Assembly: GCA_003116995.1 (NCBI GenBank)
Contig: BDSL01000007.1
Span: 1,860,001-1,924,000, forward strand
DNA length: 64,000 nucleotides
Source of the DNA: Yamagishiella unicocca
Lineage: Eukaryota > Chlorophyta > Chlorophyceae > Chlamydomonadales > Volvocaceae
Direction of reading: 5' to 3'
Below the pieces are notes generated by a model. The model was not told the DNA's origin. It did no database searches and saw nothing but the letters and a program-made list of their open reading frames with translations. A program made the position numbers and the translations under genes. Below, piece after piece: positions 34,901-48,860 of this stretch; the stretch's first letter is position 1; every line of letters starts with the position of its first letter.

Positions 34901-37900
34901 CTTCTCTAGACACACCCCGCAGTTTTGAGCGACAAGGGTGGCAACGCGCGCCGGGTATCATCACCGACGTCCTCGTGTTGCAGCCGCATCCACAGCGGTC
35001 GCATTCTTCCAGTCAACTGCAGTCAGGGATGTCAGCAGATCTCCTTGAGGTGGTTGGCTCAGCTGGCACAGAGGAGATCCTGGAGATGGAAATCTCTCGT
35101 GAGGCGGCGGAGTTGGAACAGCTCCAACATGATGATGAGGCCCTGCAGCAGCTGTTGCAGCCATCGTCGACCGTCCTAACTCCACCGCAGCAGCTGCCAC
35201 CGCAGTTCCTATCTTCGCTACTACCGCAGCCTGTACCGCAGTTGCCATCGCGATTGCCATCGCAAGGATCTTTACAGCCGCTACCAGACTTGCCACTGCA
35301 TGTCGACTTGCCCAGGGTCAATACCACGGGGGATGCACGGCAGGAGAGCAGCGACACCAGCTCGCCAGTATCGTCGTCAGGGAGTGTGAAGACGGCAGCA
35401 ATTAGCAGGATGCCGCCCAGTGCCTCGCCTGGATTGTGCTCTAGCCATCCAGCTGCCATTGCAGTTTCACCCAGAGCACCGGGGAGCTGCTGCAGCGCAA
35501 CTAATCGTCCTGTGCCACCGCCTGGTGAAGGCCTATCGCCTCAGGCTGAGGGAGCGGAGCTGTCCATAGTGCCCCTGCCGGAGGTGAACTTGTCCAACGC
35601 CGTACCGTCAGACGTGGCACCCAATAGAGACGCATTGGCCAGAACACATGGCCCCAGCCCAAGCGCCTTAGAGGTTTTGGCGATGACCGAGCTGACCAGC
35701 ACTGTACAGCCTTACCGCAGTTCTCTGGATGCCCGCCAGGCCTCCCCTGCTGCCGCTTTTGTTGCGAAGGCGCCACGGGCAAATACTGCTGCTGCATTGA
35801 TAGCTGAGTACAGCCGCGTCATCGACACGTCCTCTTCACCGCAAGCAGCCAGGTCTTCCCCTGCTGCAAATGGTGTGGAGACTGCAGCCAAGGCGGGCGA
35901 GCTTTGCGGAGGCAGTCCCCCGCGCCCTCGTGCGTCGCACGCTCCTTTGGGCGGTGTAGCCTTCGGCGTCGAGCTTTCATGGCTGGAGAGCCAACTGCCG
36001 CAGGTTAGTGGGAGAGAGGACGCCTCTGCAATGCACCAATGGGTGCGAGGAATGGGCTGTATAGCCTAAGGGAGCAGGGTTGTGCAGCAGGGATGGGATA
36101 TGGATGTACTACAAACGTGCCATTGCGTTTAACTCGCCATGTCTTATCCTTGAGTCGGCGAATAAATTATGTCAGCTTGACATAATTTATGGCCACAATA
36201 TCCCCTTTTGAACCACACCTTTTGTACTGGCCGACGGTGTTCTTGCAGGCTGGCGTAACGCCATACGGACGCGACGGCGATGGTCGCCACAGGAGTACGT
36301 TCAGCGCGAGCAGCGGCGCAGATAGCGATAACAGTGAGGGCGACGGTCGCTCCAACAGTGGAGAGCGTCTAGGGGCTGGCTGGACTCTCACGGGCCAGTT
36401 TTCCGGACATGCTAGTGGCGACGATGACAGCGTTCCGGAGGAGCAGGACCTTCTTGCAGAGCTGCTACGGTAGGTCAAAGGTCCCTGTGTGCATGACTTT
36501 AGGTAAAGACGGGGAAAATCAACCAACGATAAAACAGCAGCATGTTTGCTGCGACCGGCCCATCACACGAGTGCCCGACCCCTACTTCCCTCGTCGCATG
36601 GACCCTCGTAATGCAGGGCGTCGGTCACAGTCCGGTCCGCTGTAAGCCTGTCGAAATCAACCGCAAGCCCGCACATTGAAGCTGGAGCCGTGCATTCTGC
36701 AGCCCATTTGGCTGGGGCCCTCAGCCGTCCGATAATGCGCCAGTCCACTCACAGCATTGATGGTTGCGAAGACGAAGGGCTGTCGTTGCCTGCCGGGCCT
36801 CATGCACTTCCCTCACCTGGTACAGCCGGATCGCCGCAGTCATCGATGCCTTTTGAGGAGCGCTTTTCGCAGCGGGCAGGATCTGCGTTCTTCGGTGCTG
36901 TCCACTCAACTGAAGGGGAATCCGTTGCTGACAAGCTGCCGTTTGCGACCAGCACGAGCCTTCAAGGTGGTCACCAGACTGGGAGCGGGGATACTCAGTT
37001 GGCGGCAGCGGGTCGTGAGACCGCGTTGGAAACTTCCTCACAAGAGGCGTGCGCCGGCAGCTCACATCTGCCCACTGGCGGCGGATCAAGCTCCGAGGGC
37101 GTTCCAGCGCTGCAGCAGATTATTGGGCAAGCGCAGGATGATCAGGATCAGTGGGCAAACCGGCAGCAGACTTCAGGGCCAACGGCTGACATTTCCCATC
37201 AGGGCGCTGCGCCGTCTGCCGAAGCCGCCCTGACCACGTTGGGCAAGGCGCCGGCCCGTCGCTCTCCGAACACCATCATTCCGCAGGGTTTTGTTGCCGC
37301 CCGTCGCCATGCATTGGGTTCCTCCAATGCAAGTAACGCATCCGACAGTGGCAACATTGGTGCAACCTCGGACACCGGCGCCAGTGATGCAGGCTCCCAG
37401 CTTCAGGGCGCTGCGACCAGAGCACGGCTTCAGCTTGTGCCTCCCTCGCCGGAGGCAGCGGATGCATTCAAAAGGCAGCAGCATCAGCAGGCAGTCGGTC
37501 GCTTATCCGCAACCCGCCTGTGCCTTGACGGTAATGATTTATCCGCCAGCTTTGACACAGGCGCGTCTATCGGGGGAGCCCCTACCAGAGGCACAGGTCT
37601 GGTAGCTGCGCACAGGGAGCGCTTCGATGCAGGGCTGCGGTCAAGCAACAACGCAGCAGCCGGTAGGCGCATGGGTACAGCCAGCATTCGGGGATCTCTT
37701 CGTTGCTGGCCACCCCAGGCACACAGCGAGCAGATCAGCGACGATGGGAGCGCGGAACGGACGAGTACTGGAACTGAGGGTGTCTCAGCGGCTGACTCAG
37801 CCCCAGGAGCTGTTTCGAGCATGCGGCAGCCGCTGGAAGCGCAAATTGTGGAGCTAGCTGCACAGGCGCAGCTGGACTCGGTACAACAACACCTCGATCC

Positions 37901-40900
37901 CACCAATTGCTCAGACAGCGCTGGGACCAATGCACAGGACCCATCTGGTTGCGGCTGGGATCAAACATTGCTCAGTAGTTATGGTCCACCGATGCCATTG
38001 TCTGCGGGAAGCGGCATACCTACACAGCTAGCTTCATCGCCGCGCGCTCACCTGGGCGCGTCAACCGCGCAACAGGAGACGCTGCGCAGCAACCCAAGCA
38101 GCAGCGGTAGCCACTCCAGTCCTGATCGCATACACCTGACCGAGGAAACAGTGAAAGCAGTCATGCATGAGTCGCATTTAGTGGACGAGGGTGAGGCCAT
38201 GCCTCGGTCGCCCCGCGCTGATGAGCCCGGGCCCGCCATGGCTTTCAGTGATACGGATGGTGGCAACAGGTTCGGATATCAACCGGAGATGCTGCCTGCG
38301 TCGCCGGTCTCTGCCATGATCTCTGGGCAGCATGCCTCATACCCCGCCGCTGCCGCTCCTGACTCGCGAGAGACGACTGGCCCTGCGTCACCGTTCCCAT
38401 CCTTCCCGGTCATGCGTGCGCCTGACGATCCGGCTGCGGCTTCAGCTTATGACGCCGGGCCTGATCTGGTGCCGCATGGCTGGCCATTGAGCCATGCAGA
38501 GGAGAACGGACGCCAGTTGGACAGCATGGTGGCGTTCCCTTCCTTAGCGTTTGATTCAGAAGATTCGCCTGCTTCACTGACGATGCCGCTGGCCGATGAG
38601 CGACTACCCGCCAGCCCTTCGACGGGAGCGTACATGCCCAACACCGCAGCGGTCACGTCTCCACAACTGGACTGTCGGGCGGCCGAGGAGTCACTGCTAT
38701 TGTTAGAGGACAGCAGTAGCAGCGATGACGGCGATGAGTGGCTGCTTGCGCACGCCAATAAGATCGTGAATAGTCAGCCAGTCACGCCTGCCGGGCCTAA
38801 GGCGAGTCAGCAGGGGGCCGGTACCAGTGGAGCCAATAGTGACGCAGCATCTTCACCCTCTTCGGACAGCAGCAGGGACCTGCGGTCGAGGCCAATGGTG
38901 CTATTGTCTCACGGCAACGAAGACAGTGGGGAATCAACTGTGTTGCATGCTGATGCCATGCGCACGCCAGGTCCGCTACCGGCTGCTGAGCAGACCGCCA
39001 ACGTCGACAGCCCTGGTTCACAGCACAACTCAGTCGCAGTGGGCGCGGCGCCAGCGCCCTTCTCGCCGCCTGCCCGCGACGGCTGGAGGGCTGCTCGGCA
39101 GCAGCAAGCCTCGGCGCAGTCAAACGGTATGCTTTTCGACATGCCTCACTTGCAAGCGCACCATGCTCCTCCACAACAGCCGCAGTCGCAGCAGCAGCCC
39201 GACTCTTGGTGGCCGGCCCCTGAGCTGAACCCGGCCACCATAGGCATGGTCCAACCCGTGTCTCTGCGGCTGAGTGCAGCTGTTGCGACCGGGGACACCA
39301 CGCAGCTCAGTGAGCTGCCGCGCAGCGTGCTCTTTACACCGTTTGCCCCATCCTCTTCAGAGGCGCTGGGTCCGCCAGAACCGGCTACCACATCGACCGA
39401 ACCAATGTCAGCATCCCACATGCAAGCGTATCCTTCGGCGCATCCCTTTGGTGGCGTGTCCATGCCCGGCCCAATGGCTTCTCAGGACGCAGCTGCGCAG
39501 CTGCCTTCCTGGCCTAGGAGTCTGGCCGTGGCGATCCCTGAGCAGCACCAGTTCGGGATGCTTCAGCCCCCGGCAGCCGGCACCAACGCTTTGCCCCCAG
39601 GTGTACCCCTCTCGCCCTTGGCCTCGCCTGCCAGCAGCTTCGACGGCAGGCTGCATCGTTGGCCGTCTGGCGGCTGGTTGGACAGAGCCGCGCATGGCTC
39701 TGACGGCAGCGGTACTGCCGTGACCAGTACGGTGCAGGTGCAGCAGCAACCACCCCGGCAACCAGCAGCCGGTCCAGCGGGACCGGCCGTTAATCCTGAC
39801 TGGCGTCGATGCGGCGACTGGAATGACCAGATCCGTACATTGCTATGGAGTTCCCCGGTTATGCGCACCAAGTGAGTGGAGCCCAGTGCTTGCCCCCGCT
39901 TGCTACCAGCCATGTGTGTCCAGCCCGATATGCCACTGAGTTGTTGATTGCCGAATCTCAATTGGGGTGCCATTCGCTAACCTTGCCGCATGATCCACTG
40001 TGCCCCAACTTGATGCTTGAACCCACGCAGTTGGGCGCCGCCAAGGCCCGCCGGGGCGACTACACCCTCTTCCTCCCGTCCTGGAACGCCGCGTGCCCTG
40101 GACGCAGCATCAGCCGTCGCGTTTGGGGTCAGCGGCCTGGACCTGCAGCTGCCAGCTGGGGGTGCCTGGTCGAGTGGAGAGCCGCTTGGGGCGGCATCAC
40201 GTGCCACCCCTGGGCCGCAAAATACCAAGCCAGAACTGGATATTTTTAACAGTCCGTTGTACCGGGCGTCCATGGCGGCCTATGGGTTAGAAGCGCAACC
40301 GGCGCCCCTTCCGCCGCCTGCACCGATGCAGGAGCCCCAGGCGCAGGGTGACCAGTCTGGTGGTGGCACAGGCATACAAGCAGCACAGCCGGGCGCGCCC
40401 TTTGGAATGGCGCAACCTGCAAGTGTTACGGGCACCGAGACAAAGCCACATGACGCAGCGGTAGGACATGTGGGTTCGTCACGTGTCGCCGCGACTCCGC
40501 TGTCTGTTTTGCAGCATGACGGGCGAAGCGGTGTTGGTGGCGGGGCCCGTAGCGCTGCTGGTGCCCTAGCCGCCGGGAATGTGACGCCCGCAATGCCTCC
40601 GCCGGCGGGCAGGCGGACACCGCCCAGTCTGTCCTTCGCCGTTTACGCCGACAGAGGCCCGCTGCCTTCGCATTCGTACTCCGTAAACTATGGTGCAGCT
40701 ATCTCGAGCCCGACAAACAGCGCACAACAAAGTTTCGGGTTTCCGGTCATGGGGCTTGGCCCCATAGACTCACCTGCGGCAATTCGAATAAGGTCAGGCA
40801 CGGGATTTGCTGACGCCGGCCCGTCTTCGGACTCTGGCAGTCCGACGCGTTCTCAGAGTTTGGGTAGTCGTGCCATGGTGAGCTTTGCAACAGCTGCTGC

Positions 40901-43900
40901 TGTGCTGCCTGACATTGGCACTGCCAGTAATAACGAGGACGGTGCCCAAGCGCCTGGCTCGGCCACCTCAGCTGGCGAGAGTAGCTGCAGCTTCGGCGAC
41001 GGCTTAGCTGACGATGAGGTCGACCCTTCGCCTATCCTGGGCGTAGGCCCTGGAGGCTTGAAACACCCTGGCGTCTTCAGTGGCTTGGCAGTGGCGCGCG
41101 CTGACGTGCGACACCCACCTAAGCGGCCTGCGTTCGCAGGCAGCTGGGAGGGCATGCGCGAGAGCGGCAGCAGCGGCGGTGGAATGGTAGACCGTGACAG
41201 CGACAAGGAAAATGTGAACGCAGCCCAGCGCCGTGGCTCGTCTGCACCCACATCATCCGGCGGAGCTGCAAAACTGCCGACTTCCGATGGAGGGTTGATG
41301 GCGCCGCTCGCCGAGGGCCGTCCCTGGGCTTTGGCGCACGAGCAGGGACAGGTGTGGTGCTCTGTCTCTGGTACCATCGGGCGACAGCAGCTTGGGCAGT
41401 CTGAGGACCAGCAACCTCGTGCTTTGCAGCCCTTGCTCGCCAGCAGCTCCCACGGCGTTGCTGCAAATTACGATGTTCAGAGCAATCCTCGTTTTGGCTT
41501 TGGGCGCACGTACAGCGACGATGATGACGTGGTGCTGCTTATGTCCGCGCAGCCAAGCGATCGCCAACTCCAGCAGGATGGTCAGGAAGGGACGCTGGTG
41601 GGAACCGAAGAGGCTGGCACAGCGGCGGGAGCTGGCAGCGTAGCCAGCCTCACTAGTGCCGCCGCCAGCACTGATGACGGGGACGGCGTCAATCCCTGGC
41701 AAGTGGCAACTTCCACGAGCATGCAAGTCATCCAGGTATGTTACAGCCGTATACAGCGGGGGTACATCCTCGGGCTAGTGCGGCTCCAACCCAACACCGC
41801 GTTCTTTCGCCTTCGCTGCCACGATCCTCTTCGATAGCATAGATAGCGAGTGCTGCCTGCATATTCCCACGGCAATTCCAATGTCTTATTTGCAGTGTTT
41901 ATGGCCTTATTTGTATTTGTATCTCACTTCACCGCCAATGCCGCCTTGACCCAGGTATGCTCCGGCCTAGAGGACGCCCCCGCCACCCCTGGTTTCGGGG
42001 CATCTTTGCACGAGCGACAAGTGGAACGGCGCCTAGTCTTTGACACGCCAAAGCAGAACCTACACCTGAGATCTCCAGGGATTTTGCCGACGCGGCTGAA
42101 CCTTGAGGCTGAAACCGAGCCGGACGTCGCGCTACACGGTACCAGCAACGGCACTGACGATGTGGCGCGGATGTCCTCACCGTCCTTCGGCGGCCACCCG
42201 TCGCAGCAGCAGCCGGGCGTCAGCGAGCCTTCAGATGGCTTGGGACTGGAAGACGCGCCTGCCACCCAAGGGGATGACAATCACCTCGGCGACGAGGATG
42301 TGCCCCTAGTCCTGCTCCTTCCAGACATGGCCGACCTCGATGATCTGATTGCGGCAACGGAAGGCATGGCGTCGGGCCAGCAATCCGAGGCCGGAGATTC
42401 GGATGTGGCTTCGTCGTGCGGCTCGGCACCAGGGCCCGCCACCCGCGCAGCGCGGTTGCGTGACGTGCACCACACTGACGCCGAGGAGCCGCGTGCAGGC
42501 GACTCCGGCAAGGGCGATACCGCTCATGTCCTGCCAACCCATCGCCTCCTGGATGGGCTGTCCTTCCTGTCTCCAGCGGGCCCCAGCAGGACGCCACTCC
42601 GACCGTCGTACGTGGCCGGCGCGGAGGCGGCGGTAGCAGTGTCGCATGGTCAGGGCATCTCAGCTTCTGTTTACGTGTCTCGTGCGCGGCCGCACGACGC
42701 CGTGGCCGACCTCCTTAGCGGGACGAGGCAGCGCTCAGCTAGTGACGGCGGCCGGCAACTGCCCGCCTCTATCAAGATTGTGAGTGGCGCTGGTTTTGGC
42801 ACGCCGCTGCTGGAAAGTAGCGCCAGTCCGGTCCAGCTGGATGAGCGTCAAAAGGGCCACCGACGTTGGGAAGTGACTCGGCCGACGGCAGGAGCGGGGA
42901 CTGGAGCGCTTCGGGCCAAGGAAGCCAGCGGCCCGCAGCTGGGAAACAGCGATACTCCGTACACGGCCACTCTGACGGACGTCCAGGCCAGCGGTGAAGG
43001 CAGCATGGACAGCGGTGGCATCAGCCTCTCCCGCCAAGCTGTACATGGCGACACCAGCAGCCTGAACACCGGGTCGCTGGCGAGCCTGCTGCAGCAGCGC
43101 AACCTGATGGCGGACTTGCAGGCCGAGCTCATGCGGCGCTCTCTGCAGGTACTTCAGGGCAGACTGTGGTAGGGGGCTGGTTGCGTCATTGACGCCATGG
43201 TCGAAGGGGTTCTTGGCGCCCGTAACGTATAGGCGTGAGCACTTTTGTGGTTATGTGCGGAATGCGGAGGTCGTTCGGGTCGCCGCCGTATGTCTTGTTG
43301 GCATCGCTGCTACCTGCGCAACTGGATGCGTTTGCATTGATCAACCGCCCGTTCATTTTCCAGGTCACGGCTTCCTGCCAGACGCCCGAGGCCGGCCAAG
43401 GCCACAGCGAAGGTTTTGGCGACACATCACGCACAGTCAGCGTGTCCGTCGCGACCTCTCCCATGCAGCTGGAGGGCCGCTGGACCCCCACCAGGAAGCC
43501 CCCAACCCCCAAGGTGCCGCAGCCCAAGACAGCGCCTCCCCCACCACCGCCGCCGCCGCCTGCTCCCAAGGCACCCGCTGGAGCGCCACCTCCACCACCA
43601 CCGCCTGTTCGCCCCGCGCCACCTCCCAAAGGTAAGCCGTCAGGAATTGGTTATCATGGGAAAGGTGCCTGCATCTAATGCATAATGCCTTTCAGAAGTC
43701 CAAGCCGCGACAAGTAGCTCGCCCTTATTTTTATTCAAGGCACCGGTTTGACGCCACTTTACGCCTCCCGTTTACTGGCATTAGGCTTCAAGCGCGTGAC
43801 CCCCAGTCGTGAGCAGCGACTGCGGCTGAAGCAGCTCCATTGGGACAAGCTTGCCGACGCGCAGCCAGGCTCCTTCTGGGAACTGGTGCAGGTGAGGGGC

Positions 43901-46900
43901 GGGTCCTGGTCACCTGTTGCTGCACACGAAAGCGAGCTGAGGGCTTGGTGTATTGTTAGCGTCTGCAATCTCGCTTGGTGTCTTGTTAGCTTCGGCAAAA
44001 CAGCCTTTCCCTTCCTTTATGGCTCGGCCATTGCACGTTTCCCGATATCTTCATGTTCTGATCATACCCCCTTACGTTCCGCATGCAGAAATCCAACCCC
44101 TCCCTGGATACGGATCGCAAGGCCCAGCTGTGTGAGCTCTTCGCTTTGTCCGAGAATGTGGCTGTGCTGCAGCGCATGGCGGGCAGCGAGCGTCCAGGCG
44201 GCCTCCCTGCCAGCGGCGCTGGGGGCTCGGCGGCCCCTGCCGGACCCATAGTTGTTCGGCTGCTGGACCACAGTCGGGCACACAACATCAGCATTGTCCT
44301 TTCAGGTGAGTCAGCGAATGGGAAGGACACGGATAGGGGTTGCCGTACTGGCGCTGCGCAAGAGAGGGCTCGTAATGTTACCAGGATACCTGCGAACGCT
44401 GTGCAGGTGTGCCTGCGTTCATGGTGTGATGCTCGGATCATTCCCCATTGGGTGGACCATGTAGTTAGGCAACCAACGCAAAAAACAATTCCAGGAGATC
44501 GCGCTTGTTACACTCGACCCTCTCCAGAAGCGCTGCAATAGGCTCATAATCAGTCCCCTCCGTTTACCCATACAGGCACACGAATGGACCCCAACTCTTT
44601 GCACGACGCCATCATGCGGCTTGACGGTTCTCGCCTGGAGTCCGAGCAGCTGCGGGCCCTGCTGCGAGCGGCGCCGCGGTCTCAGGAGCTAGCCGACATC
44701 CAGACATATCTTCAGGTAGGCCTGGGAGAGTCCTGGGGCAGGCTGCGAGTTGGTGTGGAGTTGGGGCAGGGGTGATTACCGTTGTCCAGTGCGCCTCCCG
44801 GCTGTGCGTAGCAAGGTGCAGATGGAAGGGAATACACCACAAGGGTTGCGGGGCCTTGGTAGCGCGTTCCGAGGGCAGCGAGTCCATTCCGCAGCTGCAC
44901 TGAACACCGTGTGTCTGTCCGCCACTTGTGCCCCAGGGAGCGCACCCGCGCTACATAGGCGCCTCCGACCCAGCGCTGCTAGGCACTGTGGAGCGCTTCT
45001 TCCTTGAGGTGAGAGGAGGCAATCTCGGTACATGCCCGGCTAAGGGTTGATGCACTGGGCGTTGAGCCTGCTTCACTCGGTCGTACTACCAAATTTTATC
45101 AGTAAGGGGCAGCCAATGCTTGACGCCGCTGACTTAAGTCCATACTAAAGCAAATGCTTAAACCCATTTTTACGCTACATACTGGTCCTGTGGCAGATGG
45201 GGCGAGTACCCTGGCTTGAGCAGAGGTTGAGCGCCATGGCGCTTATCAAGGGTTTCGACGCCGCAGAGCAGCAGGTGCAGGATGCTTGATGGGGATGGGA
45301 TGTTAACTTCAGGGGCGTACACATGCGAAAATCCCAGTGCTTCGTGCGCCGAACCCCTGACCGCCGCAAATGTAATCCTGGCATCCCTGGCTGCCTCTTT
45401 TCCATTGCATTTTACCTGACAGGTCCGGGAGCTGGTGGGCACGGTGGAACGCGCCGTGTCGGGAGTGAGGGAGAGCGCTGAATTGCGGGTAAGCAGGAAG
45501 CTGCCTTCGTCAGGATGAGGGTGCAACGCGGCCTGCTTTAGGATGGGTAGCGGAAGACAAGAAGGGGCGCCGAGGCTGCACTCGTGTGTAGGCTGTCTGG
45601 ATGCCTACGATTGCCATGGCGATGGGTCTGGCGCATTGCAGACCGACTCGAGTCTGACTGCAAAAAACGTTGTCCTATGTGGCGTATGTTACGCTCAACT
45701 TCTGTACTCTGTTTATCCATTTGCACGGCATTCCATGCGGGCCCCTGCACCCACCCATGCAGATGCTGCTGGGCCGCATTCTGGACGTCGGCAACACGCT
45801 CAACGCAGGAACCGCAAGGGCTGGGGCAGCAGGTGTGGACTACGGTTGGCCTTTTGTGACGCGGGGATCTCCTGCATCTTGACATTGGCTGGGTAGGCTT
45901 GAGGAATCCGGACCATTAACGTTAATCTGCTGTCTGTCTGCCCATGGTGGCAGCAGCTGCACCCTACCTCGTCCTGTGCTCCACGTCTGCTGTCTTGTCA
46001 CATATGTTAGTGCGTCTTGCTGCCTGCGACTGACTCCCTCGTGCAATGGTCCCCTTGCCACGCTAGGCTACAAGCTTGATGTGTTGCTCAGTCTGGCGGG
46101 CATCAAAGCTGCTGACCGCACGTGAGTTCCTGTAGACGTGGCACCTGGAAGTTCCTTGCTCGGAGTGGATGCAGTCCCCGCATGCAAGAGTGTTGGACCT
46201 CACCAGACCCCAGGACTTGGGGCCATTGTGTCGGGTTGGTGACCTGCAGCCACGCCATGCAAGAGGTGGCCGCTATTGCTGTGAGCTTTACGACCATTTG
46301 CATCCGCCCGTCCCCTTACTCCTGGTCCCACTGATACCCTCTCTCAGCACGTCGCTGCTCCAATGGGTGGCGGCACAGCTGGTCGTCGAAGCACCACAGT
46401 TGTCGACGTTGCCTTCTCAACTAGGCGCAGCCGTCAGGGCAGCAGCAAACGTGCAGGTAAGCGGCAGCTTTGCAGGGTGGCGGAGTTGCCGCCTATGGGA
46501 CAGTACACAAGCTTCCAACCTGTTTCGCGTTCTGCCCAAGACCGACCGGCCCCGTAGCCTGGCTTCCAATGTTTCTGCCCAACCCGTCCCACCATTTCAC
46601 CCTCGCAGCTAAGCAGCCTGGCCAGCATTGTTGAGGAGCTGCGCGGCGGCGTGGAGCTGATGGCAGGCCAGGTGGAGGCGCTTGAGAGCATGGTAGAACA
46701 GCAAGCTGGCGTTGAGGACGACCAGCAGCAGCTGGCAGACAACCTGTTCCTGGACCGCTGCCGCACCTTCCTCGCTACTGCACGCCCGAGATGCGGCGCG
46801 CTGGAGTCGCTGCAGGCCGGATGCACGCGCAGCCTGCGGGAGCTCGCAGGTTTCTTTCAGGTGAGGCTAGGACCAGACTAGGGATGCGTGGCCGAGATGG

Positions 46901-47360
46901 TGATGTGGGTTTGCCCTCCGCTAGGGGTAGGCGACTGGATGGCGGCCAGGACGGGGCGGATTTCCGGGTTCGATACTCGTGCGCCCAGGGGAAGGTCGTT
47001 CGCAAACAGCATGTTGCCGTTGTTCCAAGCTATGCGCAACGTTTTACTTAGCTCAGCCGTCAACCGTATCCACCCTTCCCGTAGGACGAGTTCGACACTC
47101 GCGACCCCTCCCGCCAGCTGCAACAGCTGCGCGACTTCCTGGCAGCGCTCGACAAGGTGCTTGTGGTGCTGGCTGCTGAGCGGGCGAGGCAAGCGAGAGA
47201 AGTCGCGGCGGCACGCGTTACAGCGAGCTGGCGCCGAGGTGGCGGCAGCAGCAACAGCAACGTCATGGGCAATGGACGTGCATCTTCGGACCAAGCTAAC
47301 GGCGCCTCGAGCGGTGTTACCTCCCTCGCTGAGGCAGCCGTGGCAGAGGGGCCGTTGTAG
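31967..47360 (+). CDS. Giant formin (long disordered N terminus, FH1, FH2)
   Basis: Eighteen exons join in phase for about 3,980 aa: 31967-34046, 34163-36003, 36249-36469, 36725-39871, 40031-41735, 41955-43148, 43364-43631, 43740-43891, 44089-44305, 44576-44715, 44937-45008, 45197-45274, 45423-45488, 45763-45832, 46067-46121, 46348-46456, 46609-46860 and 47085-47360 (TAG). Residues to about 3,396 are Ala/Ser/Pro/Gln/Gly-rich with no domain I recognise. Exon 7 is FH1, with two proline runs for profilin-actin. Exons 8-18 are FH2, the actin-nucleating, barbed-end-tracking dimer: LKQLHWDKL, LLGRILDVGNTLNAGTARAG, YKLDVLLSLAGIKAADR. A short basic and Ser/Asn-rich tail follows; I see no DAD, PTEN-like domain, signal peptide or membrane anchor. 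The N-terminal start ATG at 31967 could be preceded by another exon. Confidence 0.88.
36162..36190. repeat. Perfect inverted repeat in a formin intron
   Basis: ATAAATTATGTCA is followed by GCT and its exact complement TGACATAATTTAT (13-bp arms, 3-base loop). It is an AT-rich island in intron 36004-36248. Confidence 0.9.
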
Positions 47361-48860
47361 AACGGCGGCGGAGTGGTGTTGGGCCATCAGAGGGAGTTTC
47401 ATGGTGATGTCGCACTAAATGCTGTGTGGGCTAAAATGTATTTTTGTACCTGTGCAGGCACGACAGTATTAGTAGGGAGGCAACACTGAATGTGCTAATA
47501 GGAACTGAGTGCATGTGTGACGTGGAGAATTATTAGGCCATCCCAAGACATGGCCGGGCGAGAGCTGCAAGACGTGCGGTGGATAGGAACGATTCAGACA
47601 AGCTAGCACGAGGAGTAGATCCACCTCGCTAGGCTCGCCCCTCGCGGTGACACGCACGCAGCGGCTGCAGTAGCTTCCCGCGCCTTTCGGTCGTGGCATC
47701 ATGCACAGGAAGAGGCTCACAGCCACATGCGCAATTTAGCATGCCATCGATCTCTAAAGTCCTGAAGGGGACTGAATAGCTGCTGTCGGCCCCCACGTAC
47801 ACGGATGCAAGTAGCACGGTACCGGTCTAACATTTTACACCGTGACCAACCATCTTGTAACTGTAAGGAGCAATTAATGAATCAATACGCACTTCCCTGG
47901 TGCATGTCCCGTAAAACGGTGTGCAGCCTCCGTGCAAGTGCCATAATACACAGACGGTAGGTCAGGCATAGGCTGTTGGATACCTTGAGCGAGAGGGCTA
48001 AACAAGCCCGGCCTAAACAAGCATAGCCGCGTGCAGCTCTCCAGTAGAACAGCAAAAAGGCATCATCAGCATTTCAACAGGCCAGCCGCCCTTCAGGCCT
48101 TATACTATCTCTCAGCCGACCTTCCAGGGCCTTACACTATCTGTCAGTGCAGACGTTCAACCCTGCATGGTGACCGCAACACGGTCTCCTGGACCGAGGC
48201 TGCAGTCCCGCCTTGCATCCACCGTAGTAAGATCCCCCATCCCCCAGGTTTCACTTTGTTAAACCAATAAACAATTTGCTCCGAGTTCATTCGATGCCTC
48301 TCTCATGCATTCTCCGCGCACGACCGGCTCAGCAAGTTTTACCATAGCCATGGCTGATGCCATTCGACCTACAGTGACCGTTGCCCGCGCGCTCCTACAC
48401 ACGACTGCGTTGAGCCACCATCAACAGGGCCCCACTTTGGACTGTGCTACCCCAATACCGACTCCTCCGAGCCGATAAGCCTCTATCACGAGACATGTGG
48501 CGCTAATCGACTACAGCTGCGGTGCGGTGGCCGCCTTCGCAAACAAAGGCCACATATATCCTTGCGTCACCTGTATTCCCCGCACGCTTGGCTCTCCATA
48601 TTCAACAGTCCATTGCGCTGCAGGTGCCTGCACCTCCTATAGCAGCACATCGGTAATATCACCCCCCCTGGACGTCCACGCCTGCCGTTGCCCTCTCGCC
48701 CCGCACTGCACCACCGGGGAACAGGCCTACCTCCCCCAAATACCATTTACTGGGTCTGCAGCCGCGACCCGCTGAGGTGCTACACCTTCCAGCCTGGGGC
48801 CATCGCTCGCAACGTGCAAGCCAAGCCCGCGACAGCTGTTGGCGTGCTGCCGCTGCGCCG
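47361..48860. other. Convergent 3' flanks of the formin and the glycosyltransferase
   Basis: No coding exon is supported. Open frames are short and lack splice partners. TGTAA signals occur for the formin (47856-47866) and, on the minus strand, at 48132-48136 for the glycosyltransferase. Confidence 0.6.
47856..47866 (+). promoter_or_regulatory. Double TGTAA polyadenylation signal, formin
   Basis: TGTAACTGTAA gives two overlapping-range signals 0.5 kb past the formin stop. Confidence 0.45.

Noticed and set aside
41850..41954. Hydrophobic N-terminal segment (FAVFMALFVFVSHF) in the open frame before formin exon 6, resembling a membrane anchor
   Set aside because: The preceding exon ends at CAG/GTATGT and the acceptor CCAG at 41951-41954 restores phase. 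The hydrophobic stretch is the pyrimidine-rich end of the intron, and that intron has an in-frame stop upstream.
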